Below, in pieces: positions 1 to 8,729 of a stretch of 64,000 bases of DNA. The notes under the pieces are model-generated. The model had not been told where the DNA came from. It did not search any database and saw nothing but the letters and a program-made list of their open reading frames with translations. Position 1 is the first letter of the stretch, and the number at the start of each line of letters is the position of its first letter. A program made the translations under genes and the position numbers. This stretch comes from Roseiarcus sp963781895 (lineage in GTDB: Bacteria > Pseudomonadota > Alphaproteobacteria > Rhizobiales > Beijerinckiaceae): the NCBI GenBank assembly GCA_963781895.1, contig CAWAIM010000031.1, positions 124,001 through 188,000 of the forward strand, given 5' to 3'.

Positions 1-1
1 G

Positions 2-646
2 CTCGCCGCTTGGGGCGAAACGCAGCACGGCATCCCGATGCTGATTTCGAGCCTACTGCTGAGCTATCCGGCGGTCGGCGTGACGTCCTATCTCGCGCGC
101 TTTCCCTTTCGCGACGTGGCGACGGGGCTGCCGCAGACCGCGATGGTGCCCGCGGCGGCGCGGCTCTATACGCTGAGTGGGGCGCTCAACGCCGGAAGCC
201 TTCTCATAGCGGCGATCGCGGTCGCCGTCGTCTTCGTCGATCGACGCACTGTTGAAGGCTACGAACTCCGCATGCGGGGGAACAACCTGCGCTTCGCTGG
301 CTACGGCGGCGTCCGCCTCGAGCGGCAGGCGATACGGACGATGTTCGCCAGCGGCGCGATTGCGGGCCTCGTCGGCGCGATTGTCGTGCTCGGCTCGCAG
401 TTTCGCTTCATCGACGGCGCGCTGCTGACGCCGGCCTACACTTGGTCGGGTCTGATGGCGGCGCTGCTCGTCAGTGGCGAGCCTGCAGGCGCGATCCTCG
501 CCGGCCTCTTTTTCGCCGCGCTGCAGACCGGCGGCTTTGCAATGCAGCGCGAGACCTCGGTACCGCGCGTTTTGACCACTGTGTTGCAGGCGATCGTCAT
601 CCTTTTTCTGGCGATGCGACGGGGCGTCGGGCGGCGCGCTCTATGA
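2..646 (+). CDS. ABC transporter permease (YufP/NupB-like), 5'-partial
   Basis: Inner-membrane permease of a nucleoside- or sugar-type ABC importer (BPD_transp_2 family). The reading frame is open to the left window edge, so the true start lies upstream. Several hydrophobic membrane segments are visible, and the cytoplasmic coupling region RGNNLRFAGYGGV sits at about residue 80 after the first visible Met at 38, matching the conserved loop of this family. The stop TGA at 644-646 overlaps the ATG of the next permease (ATGA), so the two are translationally coupled. The substrate cannot be read from the sequence; a BmpA-like binding protein and a double ATPase would be expected upstream of the window. 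Confidence 0.85.
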   Translation, partial: LAAWGETQHGIPMLISSLLLSYPAVGVTSYLARFPFRDVATGLPQTAMVPAAARLYTLSGALNAGSLLIAAIAVAVVFVDRRTVEGYELRMRGNNLRFAGYGGVRLERQAIRTMFASGAIAGLVGAIVVLGSQFRFIDGALLTPAYTWSGLMAALLVSGEPAGAILAGLFFAALQTGGFAMQRETSVPRVLTTVLQAIVILFLAMRRGVGRRAL

Positions 647-1605
647 GCGGCATTTTCACCCCGTTTCTGTTCCAGTCGGCGGTGCAGGCGATCACGCCGA
701 TCCTGCTCGCGTCGCTCGCTGGGGTGCTGTGCGGCCGGGTCGGGGTCTTCAACCTCGCGCTCGAGGGCCAGATGCTGGTCGGCGCCTTCTCGGCGATCGT
801 CGGCAGCTATTTTACGCATAGCGCGCTCGGAGGCGTCGCGGCGGCCATTGCTGGCGCGGTCGCCTTTTCGCTCGTACTCGCCTATGGCGCGACGGTCTTT
901 CGCGGCGATCCGGTCGTCATCGGCATCGGGTTGAACCTACTCGCGTCCGGCCTGACGGCCTATCTGCTGCGGGCGATGTTCGGGGTGAGCGGCACCTTCA
1001 GCGATTCGGGCATCCTTGGTCTCGGGCGGATCGCGATCCCTCCTCTCATCGGCGTGCCCATTCTCGGCTGGGCCTTCGGCCGGCAGTCGGCGCTGACGTG
1101 GATCGCGTGGGCGCTGACGGCGCTGGTCAGCGTCATATTGTTCAGGACGTCCGTGGGCCTGAGGTTGCGTGGCGTTGGCGAGCAGCCCGACGCAGCTGAG
1201 ACGCTGGGCGTCGACGTCGCCCGCTATCGGGTCGTCACAGTACTCGTCGCGGGTGCGCTGACTGGGCTCGCGGGCGCACAGCTGTCGCTCGGCGCCGTCG
1301 CCGTCTTTGCCGAGGATATGAGCGCCGGTCGGGGGTGGATCGCGGTCGTCGCGGTGATGCTCGGGCGCAACAACCCCCTCTACGCCGCCGCAGCTTGCGT
1401 CCTTTTCGGCTTCGCCGACGCCATCAGCATCAATTTGCAGAGCCAGGGCCTGCCGAACCAGTTGACTGACATCTCGCCCTATCTCGCGACGCTCGCCGCA
1501 CTTGTCATCAGCCACCGCCGACGAACCCGCGCCCCGCGGCCTCCCGCGGACGTCGCCGCGACGACGCCCGGCGAGACCGCTATGACGCGGCCGCAGGCGC
1601 GTTGA
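643..1605 (+). CDS. ABC transporter permease (YufQ/NupC-like)
   Basis: Second permease subunit of the same importer, 320 residues, which is normal for this family. The N-terminus carries the motif GRVGVFNLALEGQMLVGA at about residues 30-47, diagnostic of the second permease of BmpA-dependent nucleoside/sugar importers. The loop LRGVGEQPDAAETLGVDV at about 180-197 is the ATPase-coupling region. The start is ATG at 643 because it overlaps the upstream stop as ATGA. The last 30 residues are hydrophilic and Arg/Pro-rich. Nothing coding follows on this strand for about 940 bases, so this is probably the end of the operon. Confidence 0.88.
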   Translation: MSGIFTPFLFQSAVQAITPILLASLAGVLCGRVGVFNLALEGQMLVGAFSAIVGSYFTHSALGGVAAAIAGAVAFSLVLAYGATVFRGDPVVIGIGLNLLASGLTAYLLRAMFGVSGTFSDSGILGLGRIAIPPLIGVPILGWAFGRQSALTWIAWALTALVSVILFRTSVGLRLRGVGEQPDAAETLGVDVARYRVVTVLVAGALTGLAGAQLSLGAVAVFAEDMSAGRGWIAVVAVMLGRNNPLYAAAACVLFGFADAISINLQSQGLPNQLTDISPYLATLAALVISHRRRTRAPRPPADVAATTPGETAMTRPQAR

Positions 1606-1798
1606 CAGCCTCGATTGGCGGCCGGAGACTGCGGCTCCTTCAGCGCCGCAATCCAAAACGTTCAGCCTGCATAGGCCAGTCCAACATGACCGCCCATTGC
1701 AGAACTTGACGCACAGAACCATCGGCCTCGTTGAGGGCGACGGCCGGTTGGTGTCGATTCGTCAGAGACCAATCCGGGTTGGCGCGGGAGATTGGCGA

Positions 1799-2269
1799 TC
1801 ACCTGCGCGCCTGGTATGTCCCGATCAACGTCGCCTGAGCCAAGACGTGGCCGCGCATGGCTGTCTCAAGCTGAGCCTTTGTTGGCGCGCCCGCGAGGCG
1901 GAGTTTGTCATCAAGGGCGTAGAGCTTGAAGAAATAGCGGTGACGTCCGATCGGGGGAGCGGGACCGCCGTAGCCGGTGCGCTTCCAGTCGTTCAACCCT
2001 TCGCCGGTTCCTGCCGGAAGTGTTCTCACGCCTTCCGAAAGGCTCGTCGTGGAAGGCGGGATGTTGAAAAGCACCCAATGCACCCAGACCATCCTCGGCG
2101 CAGCCGGATCGGGGGCGTCGGGATCATCGACGATAAGGACGAGACTTTTCGTTCTCGATGGAAGGCCCGACCAGGCAAGCGGCGGCGACAAGTCTTGACC
2201 ATCGCCAGTGCAGCGAATGGGGATTTCGGCGTCTGGCGCAAAGGCGGAAGACTCAATCTTGAACGCCAT
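1799..2269 (-). CDS. YbhB/YbcL-family Raf kinase inhibitor-like (PEBP) protein
   Basis: Small cytosolic protein of the phosphatidylethanolamine-binding-protein fold. Visible family marks are the N-terminal FKIESSAFA, the DGQDLSPPLAW segment (GxxxSPPLxW) and the DDPDAPD ligand-site loop followed by VHWVLFNIP. About 156 residues, the usual size. I place the start at the ATG at 2269 because a strong GGAGGAG Shine-Dalgarno lies directly upstream; another in-frame ATG at 2284 precedes that ribosome site. The gene stands alone on the minus strand. The cellular role of bacterial homologues is unclear. Confidence 0.88.
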   Translation of the reverse strand: MAFKIESSAFAPDAEIPIRCTGDGQDLSPPLAWSGLPSRTKSLVLIVDDPDAPDPAAPRMVWVHWVLFNIPPSTTSLSEGVRTLPAGTGEGLNDWKRTGYGGPAPPIGRHRYFFKLYALDDKLRLAGAPTKAQLETAMRGHVLAQATLIGTYQARR

Positions 2270-2547
2270 TGTCTCCTCCGACATCTCCTGGCTCCTTCAG
2301 CTCATCGCGCCGTTCTTGCCCTTGCGCAAGGTCTCGAAGGGCGTTGTCACGGCGTCCTGGGCTTGCCGTACTCTCGGCGGCGCGGTCGCTAAGCGGATGA
2401 CGAAAATCAGCTACGCAAGATACCGGTTCCCTTCTGAGATCATTCACCAAGCAACGTGGCTCAAACTGGCGCCGCATTCCGATTCGCCCGGACCATTGTC
2501 GGCGGGCTATAGTTGAGGCCGCCTCCCGGGCCGACGGAGACCTGTCC

Positions 2548-3201
2548 ATGCAGTTGAACGCCGATCGCTTTCGTGCCGCCGCGGTCGATAGCGCGACGCT
2601 CGCCTGGGTCGCTTCGCCCATGTCCGGGGTGGAGCGGCGCATGCTCGAGCGCGACGGCGACGAGGTCGCCCGCGCCACCTCGCTGGTGCGTTTCGCGCCG
2701 GGTTCGGTTTTCTCCCCCCACACCCACGGCGCTGGCGAGGAGTTCCTGGTGTTGGAGGGGGTGTTCTCCGACGAGACCGGCGATTTTCCGGCGGGGTTTT
2801 ATGTCCGCAACCCGCCCGGCTCGCACCATACGCCCTCCAGCGCGCCGGGCGCAGTGATCCTCGTCAAACTCCGCCAGATGCCGCCCGAGGAAACCGCGTT
2901 AGTCCGGCTCGATACGCGCGATCCCGCGCTCTGGCGCGATCTTGGGCAGGGGCGGCGCGAGGCTGTGCTATTTGATGCGCCGTGGGAACGCGTGGTGATG
3001 CTGCGGCTTGCGCCCGGCCATGCCGGCAGCGCCGAGATCGAGCCGCGCGGCGCCGAGTTCTTCGTCGTCGAGGGCGATGTGGCGATGGACCAAGCCAGCT
3101 ACCGTGCCGGCGCGTGGCTCCGGCTGCCGCCCGGCAGTAGCCTGACACTGGCAAGCCGCGGCGGCGCGCTGCTCTACCGCAAGACCGGCCATCTCGGCTG
3201 A
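2548..3201 (+). CDS. ChrR-like double-cupin protein
   Basis: 217-residue protein with two cupin domains. The first (about residues 20-105) has the metal-site pattern SPHTHGAGEEFLVLEG and later PGSHHTP, typical of ChrR-type anti-ECF sigma cupins and related small-molecule enzymes. The second (about 130-210) is more degenerate and lacks the His cluster. No N-terminal zinc-binding anti-sigma domain is seen and no ECF sigma gene is adjacent, so a regulatory role like true ChrR is doubtful. The stop is five bases before the amine oxidase gene, so the two are co-transcribed and may act on one substrate. Confidence 0.8.
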   Translation: MQLNADRFRAAAVDSATLAWVASPMSGVERRMLERDGDEVARATSLVRFAPGSVFSPHTHGAGEEFLVLEGVFSDETGDFPAGFYVRNPPGSHHTPSSAPGAVILVKLRQMPPEETALVRLDTRDPALWRDLGQGRREAVLFDAPWERVVMLRLAPGHAGSAEIEPRGAEFFVVEGDVAMDQASYRAGAWLRLPPGSSLTLASRGGALLYRKTGHLG

Positions 3202-3206
3202 CGCGG

Positions 3207-4262
3207 ATGCCTGATCTGATCGTCATCGGCGCCGGACTCTCCGGCCTCGCGCTGGCGCGGGCAGCGGCGCAGCGTGGGGCCGAGGTGACGGTGCTGGAGG
3301 CGCGCGCGCGCGTGGGCGGGCGGGTGCTGAGCCATCGCTCTGCAGCCGGCGCCTATGACCTCGGTCCCGCCTGGGTCTGGCCCAGCATCCAACCGCGCAT
3401 CGCCCGGGCGGTGCAGGCGGCGGGGCTGTCGCTTCATGATCAGGCGGAGGCCGGCGGTTTTGTCTATCAGGATCGCACCGGGCGCACGCAGCGCCTGCCG
3501 CACGGATTCGCGCAGGAGCCGCCGAGCATGCGCGTCACTGGCGGCGTCGCGGCGCTGGTGGAAGCCGTCGCCGCCGGCGTTGCCCCAGGAGCGGTCCACC
3601 TGGAACACGTGGTCCGGCGCATCGCACTGACCGAAACAGGCGTCGCCGTCACCGCCGAAACCCAGTCCGGCCCGGTGGCGCTGCGTGCCGCGCGTGCGGC
3701 GCTCGCCCTGCCGCCACGGCTGATCGCCGAGATCGCGATCGTCCCCGCCCTGCCGCCTCCCGCGCAGGCAGCGCTCATGGGCGCGCCTGGCTGGATGGCG
3801 GGCCAGGCCAAGGCGCTCGCGCTCTTCGATCGTCCGGTATGGCGCAAAGCCGGCCTGTCGGGGAGCGCGTTCAGCCAAGAGGGACCGCTCGGCGAACTCC
3901 ACGACGCGAGTCTCCCCGGCGCCGCCGAGGCCGCCCTGTTCGGCTTCTTCGCCTGGCCGCCCGCTTTGCGCGAGGCACGACGCGCGGCCTTGCCGGAATT
4001 GGTGGCGCGCCAGCTCGGCACGCTGTTCGGCGCCGACGCCGCTCGGCCGCGCGAGTTGATCATCCAGGACTGGGCAATCGAACCCTTCACCGCGACTGAG
4101 GCCGACCACGCCAACGGCAACGCGCATCCGGACTATCGCCCGATCGATCTGCCGTCGCCGTGGGGCGAGCGGATCACCCTCGCCGGAGCCGAGGTCGCTT
4201 CGGAGTTCGGCGGATATCTGGAGGGCGCGCTCGCTGCGGCCGAAGCCGCTCATCGCGCGTGA
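3207..4262 (+). CDS. Flavin-containing monoamine oxidase family protein
   Basis: FAD-dependent amine oxidase of 351 residues. The N-terminus has the Rossmann dinucleotide motif GAGLSGLALARAAAQRG followed by VLEARARVGGRV, the signature of the MAO/polyamine-oxidase group. The C-terminal second FAD motif is visible as ITLAGAEVASEFGGYLEGAL. It is on the short side for the family (400-450), mainly in the substrate domain. It follows the cupin gene by five bases. Substrate unknown; primary amine or polyamine oxidation is inferred from family alone. Confidence 0.85.
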   Translation: MPDLIVIGAGLSGLALARAAAQRGAEVTVLEARARVGGRVLSHRSAAGAYDLGPAWVWPSIQPRIARAVQAAGLSLHDQAEAGGFVYQDRTGRTQRLPHGFAQEPPSMRVTGGVAALVEAVAAGVAPGAVHLEHVVRRIALTETGVAVTAETQSGPVALRAARAALALPPRLIAEIAIVPALPPPAQAALMGAPGWMAGQAKALALFDRPVWRKAGLSGSAFSQEGPLGELHDASLPGAAEAALFGFFAWPPALREARRAALPELVARQLGTLFGADAARPRELIIQDWAIEPFTATEADHANGNAHPDYRPIDLPSPWGERITLAGAEVASEFGGYLEGALAAAEAAHRA

Positions 4263-4341
4263 CGTGCACAGGCCGCTCAGGCTCAGCGACGGATCGTGCA
4301 TGCGTTTGCGCGCGGGGCGGGCCCAACCGTGTTTGGTCGGC

Positions 4342-4480
4342 TGACCAAACATGCGCTTTGTGCCGGTCAAGTCTGGCGAACGGCTGGCGGCGCAAGCGGT
4401 TCATCGGATTCGCAGTCGCCTGGTTGCCGATCGCGTCAGGCTCGTCAATCAAGTCCGCAGGCTTCTCGGAGAGCACCCCG
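4342..4480 (+). mobile_element. IS110-family transposase fragment (plus strand)
   Basis: A short stretch translates to PNMRFVPVKS then QAVHRIRSRLVADRVRLVNQ and VRRLLGEHPG, which matches the central part of IS110/IS1111 transposases (the RFVPVKS...ALHR..R..L...R...NQ.RGLL region). It is bounded by an in-frame stop at about 4339 and loses similarity after about 4480. Only some 45 of about 340 residues remain, so it is a relic. Adjacent is a short stem TTGGTC-GGCT-GACCAA at about 4331-4346. Confidence 0.7.
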
Positions 4481-4504
4481 GGCGCGAACCCAAGCCGGCG
4501 CGCT

Positions 4505-4835
4505 ATGTGTCGAAATTTCTCGATATACCGTCTTGCCGCGCAGGACCGCGAAGGCGATGCGCGCCATCTTGCTGGCGAGCGCCACGGCTTCACGCTTGAA
4601 GGGCTTCTTGTCGTTCAAATTCTTGGCCCACATCCGCGGGTCGGTGTGGGGCTTACGGTGAAACAGCACCGCACGCGTCCACGACGAGCAGTTCGCGCAA
4701 GTTCCGATTGGCCATCTTCGAAATGCGCCCGAGCGTCTGCTTGCCAACGGAAGAGTTCAGTATGGGCGTCAGCCCGAGAACGGCGGCGAACTCGCGCGGG
4801 CCGGTGAAGCTGGATGTATCCTAAATCTTCGCCGC
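4505..4835 (-). mobile_element. IS110-family transposase C-terminal remnant (minus strand)
   Basis: Read on the minus strand, the segment encodes FTGPREFAAVLGLTPILNSS, then GKQTLGRISKMANRNLRELL, then after a frameshift KPFKREAVALASKMARIAFA. This is the C-terminal Transposase_20 (IS116/IS110/IS902) domain. At least one frameshift near 4660 separates the two blocks. It is opposite in strand to the fragment at 4342-4480, so at least two IS110 insertions or an inversion occurred here. Confidence 0.7.
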
Positions 4836-4839
4836 CCTC

Positions 4840-5290
4840 GCCGAGGCGGTGATGCCGAGACCGACGCCGCTCAAAATTCTCGTGCTCGCGCTCTGGGCCT
4901 GGCGGAAGCGCGCGAATTTCGGCGTAGCCGCCTAGGCGGTCGGCGGCGACATCGAATCGGCGCGCGCCGTGGCAGTGCCGACGCGCTTCGTCCGGTTCAT
5001 GGACTATGTAATCGGCGGCGGCTGTTACGGGCTCGCCGGAGCCTTCATCAGCGCTCAAACTGGCTCGGCCGATCCGCTGATCGGCAACCTGTTGCTTGTA
5101 CAGATGCTTGTCGCGGTCGTCATCGGCGGCAAGACGCTTGGCGGGGGCCGTGGTGGCCCGTTCGGGACGGTGTTCGGCGCCTTTTCTGGCCCTCAATGCG
5201 TCGGCCCATTATTCGACAGTGGTGGAGGGATCGATCTTGATCCTCGCGGTTCCTGCGGAAGGACTGCGGCGGGACGCGACGATCGCCAGC
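4840..5290 (+). pseudogene. RbsC-type sugar ABC permease remnant (C-terminal part)
   Basis: The frame starting near 4936 reads AVGGDIESARAVAVPTRFVR, then MDYVIGGGCYGLAGAFISAQ, and continues to LIGNLLLVQMLVAVVIGGKT before ending. The next block, LNASAHYSTVVEGSILILAV, lies in another frame from about 5195. Together they match the C-terminal half of a RbsC/XylH-type permease (BPD_transp_2). An in-frame TAG at about 4934, a frameshift near 5190 and the absence of an N-terminal half show decay. Confidence 0.65.
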
Positions 5291-5389
5291 TGCATCCGGC
5301 ATGTCGTCCTGCGACTCGGAGCACGCGCCGAAGGCCGTCTACCCTCGCAGCGCGAGGCCTAGGCCGGCTTGCTGCGCCTGCCGGTGCTT

Positions 5390-5845
5390 GCGAGGCCATT
5401 CCATTTTACCGCGAGCGCGACCTCCTGCGTTTTTTCGCTCGCAACGCCGATGCGCTGCGCTTTTCACTGCCGCCCTATGCCTGCTTCGCCGTCGTTGTCA
5501 TCGCAACGCAGGTAAGCCTCGGCCACGCGCTGACGAGTTGGTCCTACTTCAACTCGCTGACCTCCTCAGCTCATTCCTGGCGGTGCTCGCGCTTGTACAG
5601 GGGACGGTGATCCTCACCGGCGGTCTCGACCTCTCGGCGCCGTGGGACCATCGGATTGTGCGGGATTCTGCTTGCCGGCATGGTCAACGGATCCGACGCG
5701 GCGCATGCTCAGCGCCGCGCTTCTGGTGTCGGCGTTGCAGACACTGCTTGCTGGCGCCACACTGCGGTACGCAACGCGAACGATCGTCTTCGGGCTCGTT
5801 GTTCTCGTCGCCGTCGAAGCGTCACGGGAAGAGCGCACGTGATTA
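5390..5845 (+). pseudogene. Second RbsC-type permease remnant
   Basis: Blocks in shifting frames resemble a sugar ABC permease: RFSLPPYACFAVVVIATQVS from about 5457, then LSSFLAVLALVQGTVILTGG with LDLSAPW from about 5565, then TIGLCGILLAGMVNG from about 5650. TGGLDLS is the conserved GGiDLSvG loop of RbsC permeases. The C-terminal tail block, LQTLLAGATLRYATRTIVFG from about 5735, ends with a hydrophobic helix. At least three frameshifts are present. It ends 10-20 bases before the SDR gene, so this operon probably once carried its own importer. Confidence 0.6.
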
Positions 5846-5857
5846 TTGGAGCGGCCC

Positions 5858-6649
5858 ATGAGCGATCCCTCTGACGTCTTCGCCCTCGCTGAGGGTATGC
5901 GTGTTGTCGTCACCGCGGGCGCCTCGGGCATCGGCCGCGCAATCAGCGATCTCCTCATCGCCCGAGGCGCGCGCGTCCATATCTGCGACGTCTCCGACGA
6001 GTTCCTCGCCGACTACCGCTGGGCTCACCGCGGCGCGACGTGCACAAAGGCGGATGTCTCCTCAGAGGTGGAGGTTGCGCGGCTGTTCGCCGACGTCAAG
6101 GCTTCGTTTGGCGGGCTTGACGCCCTCATCAACAACGCCGGAATCGCTGGGCCGACCGGAGGAGTCGAAGACATCCTTCCGCAGGATTGGCGGCGCACCA
6201 TCGAAGTTTGCCTCACCGGCCAGTTTCTTTGCGCGCATTATGGCGTGCCTATGCTGAAGGCCGCTGGCGGCGGCGCGATCGTCAATCTTTCCTCTGCGGC
6301 CGGGCGTTTCGGCTACGCGTTCCGCACGCCTTACTCGGCCGCCAAATGGGGCGTCATCGGCTTCACGCAAAGCCTGGCCAAGGAACTCGGCCCGGCAAAC
6401 ATCCGCGTCAACGCCATCTTGCCCGGCATCGTCGAGGGACCGCGCATGACGGGCGTCATCGCCGCGCGCGCCAAGCAGACCGGCGTCACTTACGAGGCGA
6501 TGGAGAGGACCTATCTCGACCGGGTGTCTTTGCGTCGCATGGTGACCGCCGGCGACGTCGCCGCCACCGTCGCCTACCTCTTGTCGCCGGCCGGGCGCAA
6601 CATTTCGGGGCAGTCGCTCGGGGTGGACGGCAACGTGGAGACTTTGTGA
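5858..6649 (+). CDS. SDR family NAD(P)-dependent oxidoreductase
   Basis: Short-chain dehydrogenase of 263 residues. Visible are the cofactor motif TAGASGIG (about 20-27), the NNAG motif in LINNAGIAGP (about 91-94), the catalytic Ser in NLSSAAGRFG (about 145) and the YSAAK catalytic Tyr/Lys pair (about 158-162). The Asp in VHICDVSDEF after strand 2 favours NAD over NADP. I choose ATG 5858, seven bases after TTGGAG, rather than the TTG at 5846. It heads a tight operon with a 3-hydroxyacyl-CoA-dehydrogenase-like enzyme and BKACE. Oxidation of a sugar acid or hydroxy acid is likely; the substrate is not known. Confidence 0.88.
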   Translation: MSDPSDVFALAEGMRVVVTAGASGIGRAISDLLIARGARVHICDVSDEFLADYRWAHRGATCTKADVSSEVEVARLFADVKASFGGLDALINNAGIAGPTGGVEDILPQDWRRTIEVCLTGQFLCAHYGVPMLKAAGGGAIVNLSSAAGRFGYAFRTPYSAAKWGVIGFTQSLAKELGPANIRVNAILPGIVEGPRMTGVIAARAKQTGVTYEAMERTYLDRVSLRRMVTAGDVAATVAYLLSPAGRNISGQSLGVDGNVETL

Positions 6650-6686
6650 AGTCCGAGCAGACGCACATAAGCGAGCGGAGAGCAAT

Positions 6687-7634
6687 ATGAGCAAAGTGGC
6701 GATCGTCGGTTCGGGCTTCGTCGGCCGCGCCTGGGCGATCAGCTTCGCCCGCGCCGGATTCGACGTCTCGCTTTGGGACCAAGATCCGGCCGCCGCCGGG
6801 AAGGCCCTTGCCTACGCCGAGCGGCTGCTGCCCGATCTCGAACAGTACGACCTGCTCAACGGGGAGACCGCGAGAGCAGTCGGCGTGCGCATGCGACCCG
6901 TCGCGCGCCTGGAGGGGGCCCTCGAAGGTGCGGCGTACGTGCAGGAGAACACGCCCGAGGACGTCGAGGTCAAACGCCAGATGTTCGCTAGCCTCGACGC
7001 GCTGGCGGCGCCTCAGACCATCCTCGCTAGCTCTACATCGGCGATCTTGCCGTCAGCTTTCACGGAAGGGCTCAAGGGCCGGTCGCGATGCCTCGTCGTG
7101 CATCCGATCAATCCGCCATACCTCATTCCGGCGGCCGAGGTCGTGCCCGCCCCCTGGACCGACGCCGCAATCGTCGAGCGCGCCGCCGCGCTGCTGCGGG
7201 CCGCCGGACACGCGCCGATCGTGATGAGACGTGAGATCGACGGCTTCGTGATGAACCGCCTGCAGGGCGCGCTGCTCGAAGAGGCGTTTCGCCTCGTCGC
7301 GGACGGCTACGCAAGCATCGAAGACGTCGACGTCGGCATCCGCGACGGACTGGCGCTGCGCTGGTCGTTCATGGGCCCGTTCGAGACCATCGATCTCAAT
7401 GCGCCGGCGGGCGTGCGCGACTATGCCGAGCGCTATCAGAAGATCTATTCCGGCATCTTCCCCTCGACGCAATGGCGCGTCGACTGGAGCGGGCCGGTGA
7501 TGGACACGATCGAGGCCGAGCGGCGGGCGCGATTGCCGGCCGACAAGCTCGGCGAGCGCCAGTCCTGGCGCGATCGCCGCCTGATGGCTCTCGCCGCCCA
7601 CAAGCGGCGCGCCGACAGGGACATCGGACGCTGA
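6687..7634 (+). CDS. 3-hydroxyacyl-CoA dehydrogenase-family (lambda-crystallin type) dehydrogenase
   Basis: 315 residues with an N-terminal NAD-binding Rossmann motif VAIVGSGFVGRAWAISFARA and a C-terminal 3HCDH helical domain. The catalytic His and its neighbourhood are seen in VVHPINPPYLIP (about residue 140), and the Asn after FVMNRLQGALLEEAFRL (about 190-205) is the family subunit-interface region. This subgroup includes L-gulonate 3-dehydrogenase and L-carnitine dehydrogenase. Pairing with the BKACE gene 33 bases downstream is the arrangement used for oxidation of a 3-hydroxy acid followed by cleavage of the 3-keto acid, so that is the inferred reaction order. Confidence 0.85.
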   Translation: MSKVAIVGSGFVGRAWAISFARAGFDVSLWDQDPAAAGKALAYAERLLPDLEQYDLLNGETARAVGVRMRPVARLEGALEGAAYVQENTPEDVEVKRQMFASLDALAAPQTILASSTSAILPSAFTEGLKGRSRCLVVHPINPPYLIPAAEVVPAPWTDAAIVERAAALLRAAGHAPIVMRREIDGFVMNRLQGALLEEAFRLVADGYASIEDVDVGIRDGLALRWSFMGPFETIDLNAPAGVRDYAERYQKIYSGIFPSTQWRVDWSGPVMDTIEAERRARLPADKLGERQSWRDRRLMALAAHKRRADRDIGR

Positions 7635-7667
7635 GGCAGGGACAAAGACAAGGAAGGGAGGGCCCAT

Positions 7668-8600
7668 ATGGCTTCGAGCAACAAGGTCATCATCACCTGC
7701 GCGGTCACGGGCGCAATCCATACGCCGTCGATGTCGCCTCACTTGCCGGTGACGGCCGACGAGATCGCCAACGCGGCGATCGGCGCGGCCGAGGCAGGCG
7801 CGGCGATCGTCCACTTGCACGCGCGCGACGAGCGCACTGGCCGTCCGGATCAGAGTCCGGAAGCCTTTGCGCGCTTCCTGCCGCGGATCAAGCAGGCGAC
7901 CAAAGCGGTAGTCAATCTGACTACCGGCGGCGCGCCCTACATGACCGTGCAGGAACGAGTAAAGCCGGCCGAAGTTTTCAAGCCCGAGGTCGCCTCGCTC
8001 AACATGGGCTCGATGAATTTCGGCCTGTTCCCGATGCTCAACCGCTTCAAGACCTTCAAGCATGAGTGGGAACAGCAGGCGCTCGAGAATTCGCGCGATT
8101 TGGTGTTCCGCAACACTTACAAAGACATCGAGTTCGTGCTGCGCGCGCTCGGCGACGCGGGGACTCGCTTCGAGTTCGAGTGTTACGACACCGCCCATCT
8201 GTACAACCTTGCGCATTTCCTGGAACGCGGGCTCGTCAAGCCGCCGCTGTTCGTGCAGACGGTGTTCGGCATCCTCGGAGGGATAGGCCCGCATCCCGAG
8301 GACGTCCTGCATATGAAGCGCACGGCCGACCGCCTGTTCGGAGGACATTACAAATGGTCAGTGCTCGGCGCCGGTCGCAATCAATTGGCCATCGCCGCGC
8401 AGGCCGCCGCGATGGGTGGGAACGTGCGTGTCGGGCTCGAGGATTCGCTGTGGTCGGGACCGGGGCGGCTCGCGGGCAGCAATGCTGAGCAGGTGCGGGC
8501 GGCGCGCCAGATCATCGAGGGGCTCGGCCTTTCGGTCGCAAGCCCCGACGAAGCACGCGAAATCCTCGAACTCAAGGGCGGCGATCGAGTCGCCTTCTAA
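7668..8600 (+). CDS. BKACE-family (DUF849) beta-keto acid cleavage enzyme
   Basis: 310-residue TIM-barrel enzyme of the 3-keto-5-aminohexanoate cleavage family, which condenses acetyl-CoA with a beta-keto acid to give acetoacetate (or acetoacetyl moiety) and a new CoA ester. Family marks are IITCAVTGAIHTPSMSPHLP at the N-terminus (the metal-site region) and AGAAIVHLHARD at about residues 44-55, where the HxH supplies zinc ligands, plus NLTTGGAPYMT and ASLNMGSMNFG. A strong GGAGGG lies just upstream of ATG 7668. With the preceding dehydrogenase it forms a 3-hydroxy-acid degradation pair. The actual beta-keto acid is not predictable by eye. Confidence 0.9.
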   Translation: MASSNKVIITCAVTGAIHTPSMSPHLPVTADEIANAAIGAAEAGAAIVHLHARDERTGRPDQSPEAFARFLPRIKQATKAVVNLTTGGAPYMTVQERVKPAEVFKPEVASLNMGSMNFGLFPMLNRFKTFKHEWEQQALENSRDLVFRNTYKDIEFVLRALGDAGTRFEFECYDTAHLYNLAHFLERGLVKPPLFVQTVFGILGGIGPHPEDVLHMKRTADRLFGGHYKWSVLGAGRNQLAIAAQAAAMGGNVRVGLEDSLWSGPGRLAGSNAEQVRAARQIIEGLGLSVASPDEAREILELKGGDRVAF

Positions 8601-8729
8601 CGCCGACCGTGAAGCCAAGAGAGCGCGAGGCGGGCGCGCTTTTTGCTGTTTTCGGTCTTGGCGCGCGCGGCCTGCCGGAGCTTCGTTTCTCTGGCTAAAT
8701 CAATCGCTGAAGGAAGACGGTGGGAGGCT

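Noticed and set aside
7053..8348. A 431-codon minus-strand open frame opposite the dehydrogenase and BKACE genes
   Set aside because: Its composition is Arg/His/Asp-rich with no motif, while the plus strand has two clear enzymes with ribosome sites. It is a GC-driven shadow.
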